IMG/VR virus record: IMGVR_UViG_3300009124_000015
Location: 1-54,976 of that record
DNA: 54,976 bases
DNA from: a virus
Strand: one strand, 5' to 3'
The notes under the pieces were generated by a model, which worked only from the letters and a program-made list of their open reading frames with translations, was not told the DNA's origin and did not search any database. The translations under genes were made by a program, and so were the position numbers. Shown here piece by piece: positions 7,486 to 15,330 of the stretch; the stretch's first letter is position 1, and every line of letters begins with the position of its first letter.

Positions 7486-9462
7486 ATGTTCAACTGGTAC
7501 GACACCAAAAATTTAGGTTTGAACTGGTATGAGTACGTGCTTCCTGCGGAGGAGGATACGGATTCGACAACGCCGATTGTTTCTCCGGAAACTATCACGT
7601 CGGCACAGATGTTTGGAGCCGTACGAGAACAGCAAGACGAAGACCCGAACACTATTCGGATGCGTCGTAGATCGCAAACCGGAAGACTCGATCTTATGAA
7701 CGCAAAAATGATAGGCTATACAGACATTAAATATGGTGACTTTAACGGATACTTAAAAGAAAAGGGTCTTCCGGACCGTTCCGGATTCTTTGCAAACACC
7801 CATTTTCCTACCTCCGAAAAGGGTATGACATCTATGCAAGGGGCGGGAATTGCCGGGGGATTAACTGGTGGAAATCCGTTTATGGGATTGATGGGTGGTT
7901 TTATCGGTGCCGAATCGCAAATTGTAGCCGATCCGACCGGAGAGTATAACAGAAATATTCCAAAGACCGGCATAGGTAATCCCCTCGCTTCTATTGCCAT
8001 CTCTAGTGAGTACGCGGGTTTGGGAAAAATCCGTGACGCGTGGTCGGCTAATCCTACGGGATCGCTACAGGAAAACGGATTTGCTTTCAATCTCGGCGGC
8101 GTTACTGTGTGGCGCGATCCGAATAGCAATCGCTACAGCGGTCAACTCGATCGTATCGGACTAGATCAGCGCACGGCTCGTGATCTCGAAAGTCTGATGG
8201 TTGGTCGGGAGTTGGGAGATCAACTTGTTAATAATTATTTGAACGCAGAGTCAATACCCTTTTTTACCGATCTTGCGATTGCTGCCGGAATGTACCCGGA
8301 TAGCTACGGACGAGTTATCGTCGATAATGTTCAAGGTTTTGACTTTGATAATATCGTTTTGGGTACGAAAAATGGCGGTTACACCCTCGACGGACGCTTC
8401 AACTTCAAAGGACAGATGGGGCGTAACGGTCGTATGGAGGACTTTGATAACCTCGTAGATACCGTTTTTGATGGTAACAAAGATTCTGCTCGTAGCTGGC
8501 TAAATACATCTCGCTCTACCAAGTTCGAGTCGGCAGCAGATAAGATTCAGAACTTGCAATACTTTATTTTGAAGTCTCGTGGTTTCGAACACGTAACAGC
8601 TATGAATATGATTTCTACTGCGGGTACTACCGTGCCGTCCACAACTTCTACGACGAAAACCACCTCAACAACGACTCCCGCGCCTTCTGCACCGGCCCCG
8701 CAGCCCGCAGCAGGTCCGACGGGGGCAGCAGGTCCGACGGGGGATGAGCGTGTTAGCTCATTACTCGCTGCAGGTGAGACCCGATTTGCTAATATTCTCG
8801 GTCGTGGCTTTGTCGCAGTCGACGAGGGCACTACGTTTACGTCGCAACGAGAGAGCGTCGATTCCGCTCCAGCCGGTCGTAGCTTCAGCGTTAGCTACAG
8901 CGAATATGGTGGTGGTGCCGGAACTCCGAGCGGCGGGGGCACGGGCTTTGGGTTCCGCGCACAAGGTGGTCCTATCCTCAGACAAGAGGGTGGCGGCGTA
9001 CCTGCCGATCCGGAAGGATTTGTGCGTGGCGCACCCCGTCCACAACCTGAAGATAGCATCGTTTCTAGGGATGAAATTCAACGCCCCGCCCCGGAATCTG
9101 GTTTTGTCGTGCGGCCTCCATCACAAGTGTCTGAGGATGCTTCGATTGCCGATGATATCGACATGGAACCGGAAGTTGGCGGTGAAGTTATCAATGCCTC
9201 TGCCGTATCTGTTGCGGGCGAAAAAGACATCTACGAAATGATCGAAGACGCTAAAAAGTACCGCAAAAACGTAAAAGGTATTGACAAACCCGTAGAAACG
9301 AGTAATATTAAAATATCGGCAGGAGAAGTCTATGTAGACCCCGAGCTTGCCGACATCATAGGCCGCGACAAGATTCGTAAGATCAACGAGCGCGGCGTCC
9401 CCGCCACAAAGAAAAAACAGCAGCGTTCTCAACGCGCCTCTCGTGGCACAAAAGTTTCCTAA
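7486..9462 (+). CDS. Putative virion protein with Gly/Pro-rich linker
   Basis: A 658-aa protein between portal and scaffold. It has a globular N-terminal two-thirds (to about residue 380), then a Thr/Pro/Ala linker with a GPTGAAGPTG collagen-like piece (about 400-420), a Gly-rich zone, and a C-terminal motif ISAGEVYVDPELADIIGRDKIRKIN. This is of the type ...GE..V....A..IG...L..lN seen at the ends of many phage structural proteins. The tail is strongly basic. Start ATG 7486 has AAGGAAAC upstream. Exact role is unknown. Confidence 0.6.
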   Translation: MFNWYDTKNLGLNWYEYVLPAEEDTDSTTPIVSPETITSAQMFGAVREQQDEDPNTIRMRRRSQTGRLDLMNAKMIGYTDIKYGDFNGYLKEKGLPDRSGFFANTHFPTSEKGMTSMQGAGIAGGLTGGNPFMGLMGGFIGAESQIVADPTGEYNRNIPKTGIGNPLASIAISSEYAGLGKIRDAWSANPTGSLQENGFAFNLGGVTVWRDPNSNRYSGQLDRIGLDQRTARDLESLMVGRELGDQLVNNYLNAESIPFFTDLAIAAGMYPDSYGRVIVDNVQGFDFDNIVLGTKNGGYTLDGRFNFKGQMGRNGRMEDFDNLVDTVFDGNKDSARSWLNTSRSTKFESAADKIQNLQYFILKSRGFEHVTAMNMISTAGTTVPSTTSTTKTTSTTTPAPSAPAPQPAAGPTGAAGPTGDERVSSLLAAGETRFANILGRGFVAVDEGTTFTSQRESVDSAPAGRSFSVSYSEYGGGAGTPSGGGTGFGFRAQGGPILRQEGGGVPADPEGFVRGAPRPQPEDSIVSRDEIQRPAPESGFVVRPPSQVSEDASIADDIDMEPEVGGEVINASAVSVAGEKDIYEMIEDAKKYRKNVKGIDKPVETSNIKISAGEVYVDPELADIIGRDKIRKINERGVPATKKKQQRSQRASRGTKVS

Positions 9463-9566
9463 TACATTTTTTGTATTCGTCAGCTACCCGCTACGTTCAT
9501 TCGCGGCCCTGACACAACCGGAGCGGCTACCCACAGCCAAGTGGCCCCGCATGTGAGGTAAATAAA
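9461..9566. other. Intergenic region with an AT hairpin
   Basis: AATACA ttttt TGTATT (9461-9477) forms a six-pair AT-only hairpin starting inside the stop codon of the previous gene. It lacks a following T-tract, so a terminator role is doubtful. The rest holds two CTACCC copies and the GAGGT ribosome-binding site of the scaffold gene; no clear promoter is seen. Confidence 0.4.
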
Positions 9567-10466
9567 ATGGCAAAAAAAGTTCGCGGCCATCGCGGCAACA
9601 AACCCAACGATTCTTTCGGAACGATTAACAGCGACACTCTCTACAAAGGAAAGTACCGCGAAGAAGTCTACAAAGACGACGATGATGAATCCGAAGAAGA
9701 GGTTCAAGAGGCATCTTCCCAAGAAAAGGAAGACCAGCAAGTAGAAGAACAGGCTACTCAGCAAGAAAACTTTGCCGACCCCAAACCTTCTAACGAACCT
9801 GACTACAAAAAGCGTTACGACGATTTGAAGCGTCACTACGACGGAAAGCTCGAAGAGTGGAGACAAGAGAAGTCTCAACTAGAGGCCAAGTTTACCACGA
9901 TCCAAAACATTCCGTCTCAAGAATCGGGACTCGACCTAGATCAGTTTCAAAGTCAATATCCCGATGTGTACGCTGCTATCCAAAAGATTTCTTCTACGCA
10001 ATCAGAAGCACGTGTTAGAAATCTCGAAGGAGAGCTAGAGCAAATCAGAAAGCGGGAAAAAACTCTCGAAAAGCAAAAGGCGTACGAAGAGCTTCTCCGT
10101 TTGCAGCCGGAATTTGAGACGATCAAAGAATCTGAAGATTTTACGTCTTGGCTGCAAGATCAACCACAATCTATTTCTGATGGCGTATACAATAACTCAA
10201 CAGATGCCCAGTGGGCCAGTCGAGTTATTGATCTCTACAAATCTGACAGGGGTTTGACTAAAAAAACGTCTACTCGCACTCGCAAAAACGACGACGCGGC
10301 CATGTCCGTTTCTAAAACGGCGGCACGAGAAGTTGCTACGCAAACAGGCGATAAACGTATCTGGAAAGCTTCTGAAATCGGCAGGATGAAGCCGTGGGAG
10401 TTCGAAAAAATGGAAAAGGAACTCGACGCGGCACGTTCGGAAGGCCGAATCGACTACAAATCTTAA
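9567..10466 (+). CDS. Capsid scaffolding protein (putative)
   Basis: The 299-aa, highly charged, mostly helical protein lies immediately upstream of the major capsid gene, the standard scaffold position. It has a disordered acidic Glu/Asp/Gln-rich part (residues 25-70) and a long coiled-coil-like central segment (about 85-200, including a DYKKRYDDLKRHYDGKLEE stretch). The C terminus is Lys/Arg-rich, which in known scaffolds binds the coat protein. It would direct prohead assembly and leave before or during packaging. Confidence 0.75.
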   Translation: MAKKVRGHRGNKPNDSFGTINSDTLYKGKYREEVYKDDDDESEEEVQEASSQEKEDQQVEEQATQQENFADPKPSNEPDYKKRYDDLKRHYDGKLEEWRQEKSQLEAKFTTIQNIPSQESGLDLDQFQSQYPDVYAAIQKISSTQSEARVRNLEGELEQIRKREKTLEKQKAYEELLRLQPEFETIKESEDFTSWLQDQPQSISDGVYNNSTDAQWASRVIDLYKSDRGLTKKTSTRTRKNDDAAMSVSKTAAREVATQTGDKRIWKASEIGRMKPWEFEKMEKELDAARSEGRIDYKS

Positions 10467-10496
10467 CACTAACCTCAAAATAGGAAGGAAAGACCA

Positions 10497-11471
10497 ATGG
10501 CTTTTGATAGTGCATCAGGTTACAACAACCTGCCTTCCGGTAACTTTACTCCGGAAATCTTCAGTCAAAAGGTTCTCAAGTTCTTCCGTCGCGCTTCGGT
10601 TGCAGAAGACATCACGAATACCGACTACGCTGGCGAAATTGAGAACTATGGTGATACCGTCCGTATCATCAAAGAACCTACCATCACCGTTTCTAGCTAC
10701 TCTCGTGGCTCGGTGGTAAACCCGCAAGACCTCGCTGACGATCAGACCACTATGGTTGTAGATCAGGCGAACGCCTTTGCATTCAAGATTGACGACATTG
10801 AAGAGCGTCAGTCCCACGTCAACTTCGAGGCTCTTGCCACTTCTTCGGGTGCATACTCCTTGAAGCGCAAGTACGACGCCAACATCCTGTCCTCTATGGC
10901 TGCAGGTGCAGGTCTGACCGGCGAGTCCGGTGCTGCAACCGCTACCATTGGCGACATTGGTACGCTGGCTTCGGCTCTCGACATCGGCGGCGCAGGCACT
11001 CCGGGCGACACTGCAGTCAACACCATGCTGGTGATGGCTCAAGCCCTCGATGACCAGTCTGTTCCGGAAGAGAACCGCTGGTTCGTTGCTCCCCCGGCTT
11101 TCTACAAGCACCTGTTCTCGGCAGGTTCGAAGTTCGCAGAAGTTCAGGTAACTGGCGATGCGACTTCCCCGCTGCGTAACGGCCTTGTGTCGCTGGGCAA
11201 CATTGCTGGCTTCCAGTGCTACAAGTCTACTGCCCTCGTCTCAAACGGCGGCACTGACCAAGTAACTCTGTCGGGCCTCGCTACTGACGGGACTGAGAAC
11301 CTGCTCCTTGCTGGTCACATGTCCTCAACGGCTACCGCTTCGCACATCGCGAAGACCGAAGTTGTCCGTTCAACTGAAACCTTCTCTGACATCGTTCGTG
11401 GTCTCCACGTTTTTGGTCGCAAAGTTCTGCGTCCGGAAGCAATGGTTCGCGGCGTTGTTAGCCTCGACTAG
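10497..11471 (+). CDS. Major capsid protein
   Basis: A 324-aa protein preceded by a very strong AGGAAGGA ribosome-binding site. It has a typical HK97-fold podovirus coat sequence: an N-terminal arm, FRRASVAEDITNTDYAGEI, a TVRIIKEPTITV strand, and a C terminus FGRKVLRPEAMVRGVV. Codon choice shifts towards CTG/GCT/GTT compared with neighbours, as expected for the most highly expressed gene. Position after the scaffold supports the call. Confidence 0.87.
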   Translation: MAFDSASGYNNLPSGNFTPEIFSQKVLKFFRRASVAEDITNTDYAGEIENYGDTVRIIKEPTITVSSYSRGSVVNPQDLADDQTTMVVDQANAFAFKIDDIEERQSHVNFEALATSSGAYSLKRKYDANILSSMAAGAGLTGESGAATATIGDIGTLASALDIGGAGTPGDTAVNTMLVMAQALDDQSVPEENRWFVAPPAFYKHLFSAGSKFAEVQVTGDATSPLRNGLVSLGNIAGFQCYKSTALVSNGGTDQVTLSGLATDGTENLLLAGHMSSTATASHIAKTEVVRSTETFSDIVRGLHVFGRKVLRPEAMVRGVVSLD

Positions 11472-11488
11472 ATTAGGGAGATTCACTA

Positions 11489-11905
11489 ATGGCTACTTAC
11501 GCAGTTACCGATAACGGTGTAGCGGTTGCATCTGGTGCAAAACCCTACCTGCAAGAGGTTGTGCTGGACTTTTCCACCACCAATCTCGGCATCAACGAAG
11601 ACATCGACGCCCTGCAGATTCCGGCTAACACGCTGGTTCTGTGCGTCGGTATCGAACTCGTAACCGCAAGCTCCAACGCGGGTACGATTGATGTTGGCGA
11701 CGGCACCGCTGCTGACACGTGGGTCACTGACCTCGACGCAGACGGCGCAGTCGGCATTCAGGAGACTGGTTCTGCTGCTAAGTTCTACTTGGCTGCTGAC
11801 ACCATCGACGTGAAGGCCATCACTGCAATCATGGACGGTAAAGTCCGTGTGTTTGCCGTAATGGTTCCGATGAACGCTGCTGGCACCGCCGCAGCATTCG
11901 CCTAA
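11489..11905 (+). CDS. Probable head decoration or accessory capsid protein
   Basis: A 138-aa beta-rich, Ala/Val/Asp-rich protein directly after the major capsid gene, with GGGAG 10 bases before ATG. It shares the capsid gene's codon style, and a terminator follows it, so the two form one highly expressed unit. The sequence resembles small jelly-roll or beta-sandwich virion proteins, but no named family is recognised. Confidence 0.6.
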   Translation: MATYAVTDNGVAVASGAKPYLQEVVLDFSTTNLGINEDIDALQIPANTLVLCVGIELVTASSNAGTIDVGDGTAADTWVTDLDADGAVGIQETGSAAKFYLAADTIDVKAITAIMDGKVRVFAVMVPMNAAGTAAAFA

Positions 11906-11917
11906 CCAACTCGTCAG

Positions 11918-11934
11918 GGGGGCCACGTGCCCCC
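11918..11934 (+). terminator. GC-rich hairpin terminator after the capsid genes
   Basis: GGGGGC CACGT GCCCCC (11918-11934) is a perfect six-pair GC stem with a 5-base loop; CCCTTTTAATT follows after the overlapping -35 box. The T-run is weak and delayed, so it may attenuate rather than fully stop transcription, leaving capsid genes more expressed than downstream genes. Confidence 0.6.
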
Positions 11935-11963
11935 TTGACACCCTTTTAATTATGTGATAAAAG
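11935..11963 (+). promoter_or_regulatory. Promoter for the lysis region
   Basis: TTGACA (11935-11940) begins right at the base of the terminator stem, followed by a 17-base spacer and TAAAAG (11958-11963, four of six matches). A second hairpin GCAGGA acc TCCTGC (11963-11977) lies in the leader before ATG 11991 and contains GAGG-complementary bases that could mask ribosome binding. Back-to-back terminator and promoter would separate capsid from lysis expression. Confidence 0.55.
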
Positions 11964-11990
11964 CAGGAACCTCCTGCGGGGATAAATACT

Positions 11991-12287
11991 ATGCCACGCA
12001 AAAAGGAAGCACCGATCAAACGTACCACGTCGGGAAAGGGTGCAAACTACCGCCCTACCAAGTCAGGTGCGGGTATGACGGCAAAAGGGGTCAAAGAATA
12101 CCGTAAAAAGAACCCCGGTTCCAAACTCAAGACTGCAGTCACCGGCAAGGTAAAAGCCGGAAGCAAAGACGCAAAACGTCGCAAGTCGTTCTGTGCCCGC
12201 TCTGCCGGTCAGATGAAGAAGTTTCCGAAAGCTGCAAAAGACCCGAACAGCCGCCTTAGACAGGCACGAAAGAGGTGGAAATGCTAA
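11991..12287 (+). CDS. Very basic small protein, DUF6321-like
   Basis: A 98-aa protein with more than a quarter Lys/Arg. The pattern GAGMTAKGVKEYRKKNPGSKLKTAV then RRKSFCARSAGQMKK matches, from memory, a conserved family of marine phages (DUF6321). It may bind DNA or act as a small virion component; function is unproven. It is the first gene after the promoter at 11935. Confidence 0.7.
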   Translation: MPRKKEAPIKRTTSGKGANYRPTKSGAGMTAKGVKEYRKKNPGSKLKTAVTGKVKAGSKDAKRRKSFCARSAGQMKKFPKAAKDPNSRLRQARKRWKC

Positions 12288-12664
12288 CCGCATTGATCGG
12301 CCCCATCTCGCAACTTGCGGGTACGTGGCTCGAAGGAAAGGTCGAAAAAACCAAAGCCGAAACCGGTGCGAAGGTTGCCAAAGCGAAAGCCGAAGCGACC
12401 ATCATGGAAAAGAAAGCTACCGGTGAAATCGACTGGGACTTGGAAGCTATCAAGGGAAGCCAATCCTCGTGGAAAGACGAGTGGTTGGTTATTTTGTTTT
12501 CGGTACCCTTGATTCTTGCGTTCATCCCCGGGATGGAAGGCGTGGTGGCTAACGGCTTCGCACAACTCGACGCGATGCCGGAATGGTACCAGTATTCGCT
12601 CGGTGTAATCGTTGCCGCATCTTTTGGTGTTCGCAGCGCAACTAAATTCTTCGGGAAGAAATAA
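12281..12664 (+). CDS. Holin-like 3-TM protein (GTA_holin_3TM type)
   Basis: The 127-aa protein has an N-terminal hydrophobic/amphipathic segment, a charged Lys/Ala/Glu helix (residues about 20-45) and SSWKDEWLVILFSVPLILAFIPG, then EWYQYSLGVIVAASFGVRS. This strongly resembles the holin family first described for gene-transfer-agent release. It would form membrane lesions that let the lysozyme at 12861 reach the cell wall. ATG 12281 is chosen over GTG 12275; it overlaps the previous gene by 7 bases. Confidence 0.75.
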   Translation: MLTALIGPISQLAGTWLEGKVEKTKAETGAKVAKAKAEATIMEKKATGEIDWDLEAIKGSQSSWKDEWLVILFSVPLILAFIPGMEGVVANGFAQLDAMPEWYQYSLGVIVAASFGVRSATKFFGKK

Positions 12665-12864
12665 TGACACTCGTAATGGAACGTGTGCTGGCTTGGAAAA
12701 TTTTGCCACGTCTGATGATGATTATGATGTCCGTTTCGGCTTGGCGTGTCGTCGAATGGTTCATGACGCTTCCCGACCCGACAACTCAACAGTCCGCGCT
12801 AGTCAGTGTGGTTACCGGTGCAATGACCGGAGCCTTTGCCGTGTGGATGGGACACGAGAAATGA
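12664..12864 (+). CDS. Small two-TM membrane protein in the lysis cassette
   Basis: A 66-aa protein with two hydrophobic segments (ILPRLMMIMMSVSAWRVVEWF and SALVSVVTGAMTGAFAVWMG). Its ATG overlaps the holin stop (TAATG) and its own stop overlaps the lysozyme start (ATGA), so the three are translationally coupled. It is a candidate second holin or antiholin. No recognisable spanin pair is nearby, so a role in outer-membrane disruption is also possible. Confidence 0.7.
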   Translation: MTLVMERVLAWKILPRLMMIMMSVSAWRVVEWFMTLPDPTTQQSALVSVVTGAMTGAFAVWMGHEK

Positions 12865-13346
12865 AATACAACACATCACATTTTTTAGATAAGCTGATTG
12901 CACACGAGGGTATGGTCCTCACTGTGTATCAGGACACTCTCGGCATCGACACTATTGGTATCGGGCGCAATTTGAAAGACCGGGGGATCAGTAAAGAAGA
13001 ACTCGATTACATGGACATTCCGTCGATGGCTATCGTGTACGAACACGGTATCACGGAAGCGGATGCACGTTATCTTGCCATGAACGACATCAAGATCGTA
13101 GAGGACGAACTGTGTCGCGTACATTCGTGCGTCAATGACTTGGACGCGGTACGTCAGCTAATCCTGATGGACATGGCCTTTAATATGGGCGTGCCACGCC
13201 TCTGTAAATTCAAGAACATGTGGAGTGCGATTCACGAGCAACGCTTCGACATCGCATCCGTCGAGATGCTCGATTCGCGTTGGGCGACACAGGTAGGTTC
13301 GCGGGCTGTCAAGCTTTCGGACGCAATGAAGAAGGGAGAGTTCTGA
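12861..13346 (+). CDS. Endolysin, T4 lysozyme family (GH24)
   Basis: The 161-aa enzyme cleaves peptidoglycan glycan strands. The catalytic triad of the T4-lysozyme family is visible at Glu16 (AHEG), Asp25 (YQDT) and Thr31 (TIGIGR), with the same 9- and 15-residue spacing as E11/D20/T26 of T4 lysozyme. There is no signal peptide, so it depends on the preceding holin. The C-terminal RWATQVGSRAVKL is typical of the family. Confidence 0.9.
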   Translation: MKYNTSHFLDKLIAHEGMVLTVYQDTLGIDTIGIGRNLKDRGISKEELDYMDIPSMAIVYEHGITEADARYLAMNDIKIVEDELCRVHSCVNDLDAVRQLILMDMAFNMGVPRLCKFKNMWSAIHEQRFDIASVEMLDSRWATQVGSRAVKLSDAMKKGEF

Positions 13347-13384
13347 TGCATTGTAAAGTAATTCGTAAGAATAGAGAAGAGTAA
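13346..13384 (+). CDS. 12-codon mini-frame linking two genes
   Basis: ATG 13346 overlaps the lysozyme stop (TGATG) and its TAA overlaps the next ATG (TAATG). The peptide would be MHCKVIRKNREE. It is probably only a translational bridge that carries ribosomes to the next gene rather than a functional peptide. Confidence 0.3.
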   Translation: MHCKVIRKNREE

Positions 13385-13755
13385 TGGTACAACCTGCCGC
13401 ATTTGATACCGCAACGGAAAGCGTGACCGTTACTGCTACTGCTGGTGGTGCTAGTTCTAATGTTATATATACTGCACCAAACTTTCACGATGCTACGGTG
13501 GAGTTCCTGCATATCAGTAATGGTGCAGCCTCTACAGATAACGTAAGCATACAGTGGTATCACAAAGAAGACAACGCATATTACACCATCCTAAATAATA
13601 AATCTATAAATGGTAATGACGTATATAACATGATTACGTCAGACAGATTACACTTACATGCTGGCGATAAGATTACGGCATTTAATGGTGGTGGTAGTAA
13701 TTTGGGTGTAACCGTTTCTGTAAAAGAATACTACAACCCTGCCCGTAAAGCATAG
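13384..13755 (+). CDS. Small beta-rich probable virion protein
   Basis: A 123-aa protein of beta-rich composition (ESVTVTATAGG; GDKITAFNGGGSNLGVTVSVKEYYN). The gene is visibly more AT-rich than its neighbours (for example GTTATATATACTG) and lacks the GTACG words common elsewhere, suggesting a separate origin. Its position between lysozyme and basic-protein genes gives no clear role; a small tail or fibre-associated protein is a guess. Confidence 0.55.
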   Translation: MVQPAAFDTATESVTVTATAGGASSNVIYTAPNFHDATVEFLHISNGAASTDNVSIQWYHKEDNAYYTILNNKSINGNDVYNMITSDRLHLHAGDKITAFNGGGSNLGVTVSVKEYYNPARKA

Positions 13756-13767
13756 GAGATAGGAGAG

Positions 13768-14130
13768 ATGCCCCTCACAAAAAAAGGTTCTGAAATAAAA
13801 GCCGCAATGAAAAAGCAATATGGGGAGAAGAAAGGTGAAAAAGTCTTCTACGCATCAGCCAACAAAGGAACAGTTAAAGGAGTGGCGAAGGGGCAAAAAC
13901 TCAAGGCGGGTGGGTCAGTTGGAAAAGCTGGCAGCAAGGCGAAGCCTAAAACGAAGAGCAAAAGTAGAGTTAATGAAGCTGGCAACTACACTAAGCCAGC
14001 ACTGAGAAAAAGATTGTTTGAAAAGATTAAAGCTGGTAGCAAGGGCGGTAAGCCCGGTCAGTGGTCAGCACGTAAGGCACAGATGCTGGCACAGCAATAC
14101 AAAAAAGCAGGAGGCGGTTACCGCGACTAA
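13768..14130 (+). CDS. Very basic Lys/Gly-rich small protein
   Basis: The 120-aa protein has two parts. An N-terminal MPLTKKGSEIKAAMKKQYGEKKGEKVFYAS motif recurs in many phages. A C-terminal NYTKPALRKRLFEKIKAGSKGG / GQWSARKAQMLAQQYKKAGGGY block is also a recurring small domain in marine viruses. A Lys/Ser linker joins them. Ribosome-binding sites (GGAGAT AGGAGAG) are strong. The charge suggests DNA or RNA contact; function unknown. Confidence 0.65.
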   Translation: MPLTKKGSEIKAAMKKQYGEKKGEKVFYASANKGTVKGVAKGQKLKAGGSVGKAGSKAKPKTKSKSRVNEAGNYTKPALRKRLFEKIKAGSKGGKPGQWSARKAQMLAQQYKKAGGGYRD

Positions 14131-14132
14131 CA

Positions 14133-14321
14133 ATGATGCACGTCTTTCTCCTGTTTGTTTTCTTGGGAACGGGAGAGGACAAGCGGATGGTCAGCAACGA
14201 CATGTATTTTCGCGACCTGAATGAATGCGTGTGGTACGCACAAAAACTCCACAAACAGGGAACTACGGTGACGGCGTACTGCCTACCGAAACTGGTCGAT
14301 AAAGATACGAGGGCGTACTGA
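14133..14321 (+). CDS. Small exported protein with a Cys pair
   Basis: A 62-aa protein starting with a short hydrophobic segment (MHVFLLFVFLG), then ...LNECVWYAQKLHKQG...AYCLPK. The signal-like start plus a Cys-(about 20)-Cys-X-Pro pattern echoes the 77-aa product at 596, hinting at a periplasmic, disulfide-bonded product. No ribosome-binding site is obvious; it lies 2 bases after the preceding stop and probably relies on coupling. Confidence 0.55.
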   Translation: MMHVFLLFVFLGTGEDKRMVSNDMYFRDLNECVWYAQKLHKQGTTVTAYCLPKLVDKDTRAY

Positions 14322-14322
14322 A

Positions 14323-14754
14323 ATGCTGGCTGAACTCGCGGCTGCAAATGCGGCATTCGCCGTAATCAAGACGGCGGTACAGAACGGTAAAGACATCGCC
14401 GCTGCCGGTAGTGCGATTGCTAACTTCGTCGGGGCCAAAGAAGACCTCCAACGCAAAGCAAACAGGAAGGGTGGCGGCTCCGATCTCGAAGAGTTTATGG
14501 CCCTCGAACAGATTCGACAGCAAGAAGAGCAACTCAAGACTATCATGATTTACGCGGGTCGTCCGGGTTTGTGGGGTGACTGGCAAAAGTTTCAGGCGAA
14601 GGCACGGGTTGCCCGACGAGAAGCCGAAGAGGAAGCGGCCCGCAAGCGTAAGAAGATGTTAGATATAGCGATTGTCACAGCGTTTTTCACTGTGGGCTTG
14701 ACGGTTCTCGGCTGTGTCGTTGCTCTCGCTCTCCACTCACAGGGGCGGTTATAG
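14323..14754 (+). CDS. Conserved marine-phage protein with C-terminal membrane segment
   Basis: The 143-aa protein begins MLAELAAANAAFAVIKTAVQNG, continues through NFVGAKEDLQRKANRKGG and a charged coiled-coil region (about residues 50-110), and ends with one hydrophobic segment (IVTAFFTVGLTVLGCVVALAL). The pattern is familiar from cyanophage and pelagiphage genomes but without assigned function. A single C-terminal anchor and long helix could suit a spanin-like or ejection-channel role. Confidence 0.6.
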   Translation: MLAELAAANAAFAVIKTAVQNGKDIAAAGSAIANFVGAKEDLQRKANRKGGGSDLEEFMALEQIRQQEEQLKTIMIYAGRPGLWGDWQKFQAKARVARREAEEEAARKRKKMLDIAIVTAFFTVGLTVLGCVVALALHSQGRL

Positions 14755-14762
14755 TTTTTTTC

Positions 14763-14791
14763 TTGTAAACTTTGTATAACTGTGCTATAAT
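14763..14791 (+). promoter_or_regulatory. Sigma-70 promoter for the tail-fibre region
   Basis: TTGTAA (14763-14768), a 17-base spacer and a perfect TATAAT (14786-14791), followed after 7 bases by AAGGAG and the ATG at 14814. This is one of the best promoter matches in the window and begins a new transcription unit. Confidence 0.75.
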
Positions 14792-14813
14792 GTAACTATT
14801 CAAGGAGAGTTGC

Positions 14814-15035
14814 ATGGACCGCATGGTAATCGAAGCCCTCAAGCACAGATACGAAGCCGAGAAGGCAGATGCACGTGAGACATTTAAGACATCGGATATC
14901 ATGGAAGATATCGATGACGCCCTGCACAAGTGGTCCGTAGCAGACCGCAAGTTACAAGAGATACAACTCATAGAGTGGGAACTCGAAGATTATGGCGAAG
15001 AAGAAGAGCCAACGCTCTTTGACAGCGTGGACTAA
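14814..15035 (+). CDS. Small acidic helical protein
   Basis: A 73-aa acidic, helical protein with a strong AAGGAGAG ribosome-binding site directly after the promoter at 14763. The end (EDYGEEEEPTLFDSVD) is very acidic. The next gene, which is extremely basic, starts inside its last 44 bases, so an acid/base protein pair is made from overlapping frames. Function unknown. Confidence 0.6.
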   Translation: MDRMVIEALKHRYEAEKADARETFKTSDIMEDIDDALHKWSVADRKLQEIQLIEWELEDYGEEEEPTLFDSVD

Positions 15036-15252
15036 ACAGAAGTGGCGCACCAAGAGTGGGAAGCCGTCCACACAGGGTCCAAAAGCAACCGGGGAGCGAT
15101 ATCTACCGGCGAAGGCCATTAAGGCACTCTCCGCGAAAGAGTACGCTGCTACGACTCGCGCGAAGCGCAAAGCCACGAAGAAGGGCAAGCAGGTTGCCAA
15201 ACAGCCCAAGAAGATAGCGAAGAAGACCCGCGCATACCGGAAGGTACGATAG
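14992..15252 (+). CDS. Very basic small protein, WRTKSGKPS family
   Basis: An 86-aa protein with about 30% Lys/Arg. The pattern SLTAWTKQKWRTKSGKPS followed by ATGERYLPAKAIKALSAKEYAATTRAKR is a recurring small domain of marine viruses of unknown function. It is the third highly basic small protein of this region (with 11991 and 13768), which suggests nucleic-acid contact. Confidence 0.65.
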   Translation: MAKKKSQRSLTAWTKQKWRTKSGKPSTQGPKATGERYLPAKAIKALSAKEYAATTRAKRKATKKGKQVAKQPKKIAKKTRAYRKVR

Positions 15253-15253
15253 A

Positions 15254-15319
15254 ATGCCCATAATTGATCGCGCTTCTAAATACTATGTCGAAGAGTTTTT
15301 CGACCCAAACAAGACATAA
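15254..15319 (+). CDS. Possible 21-aa peptide
   Basis: ATG 15254 starts one base after the previous stop and codes for MPIIDRASKYYVEEFFDPNKT, ending 11 bases before the next gene. There is no strong ribosome-binding site. It may be a real mini-protein or a coupling frame. Confidence 0.3.
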   Translation: MPIIDRASKYYVEEFFDPNKT

Positions 15320-15330
15320 GGGAGTAAACC

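Noticed and set aside
9461-9477. AATACA/TGTATT hairpin as a terminator before the scaffold gene
   Set aside because: The stem is AT-only and no T-tract follows; a weak structure at best.
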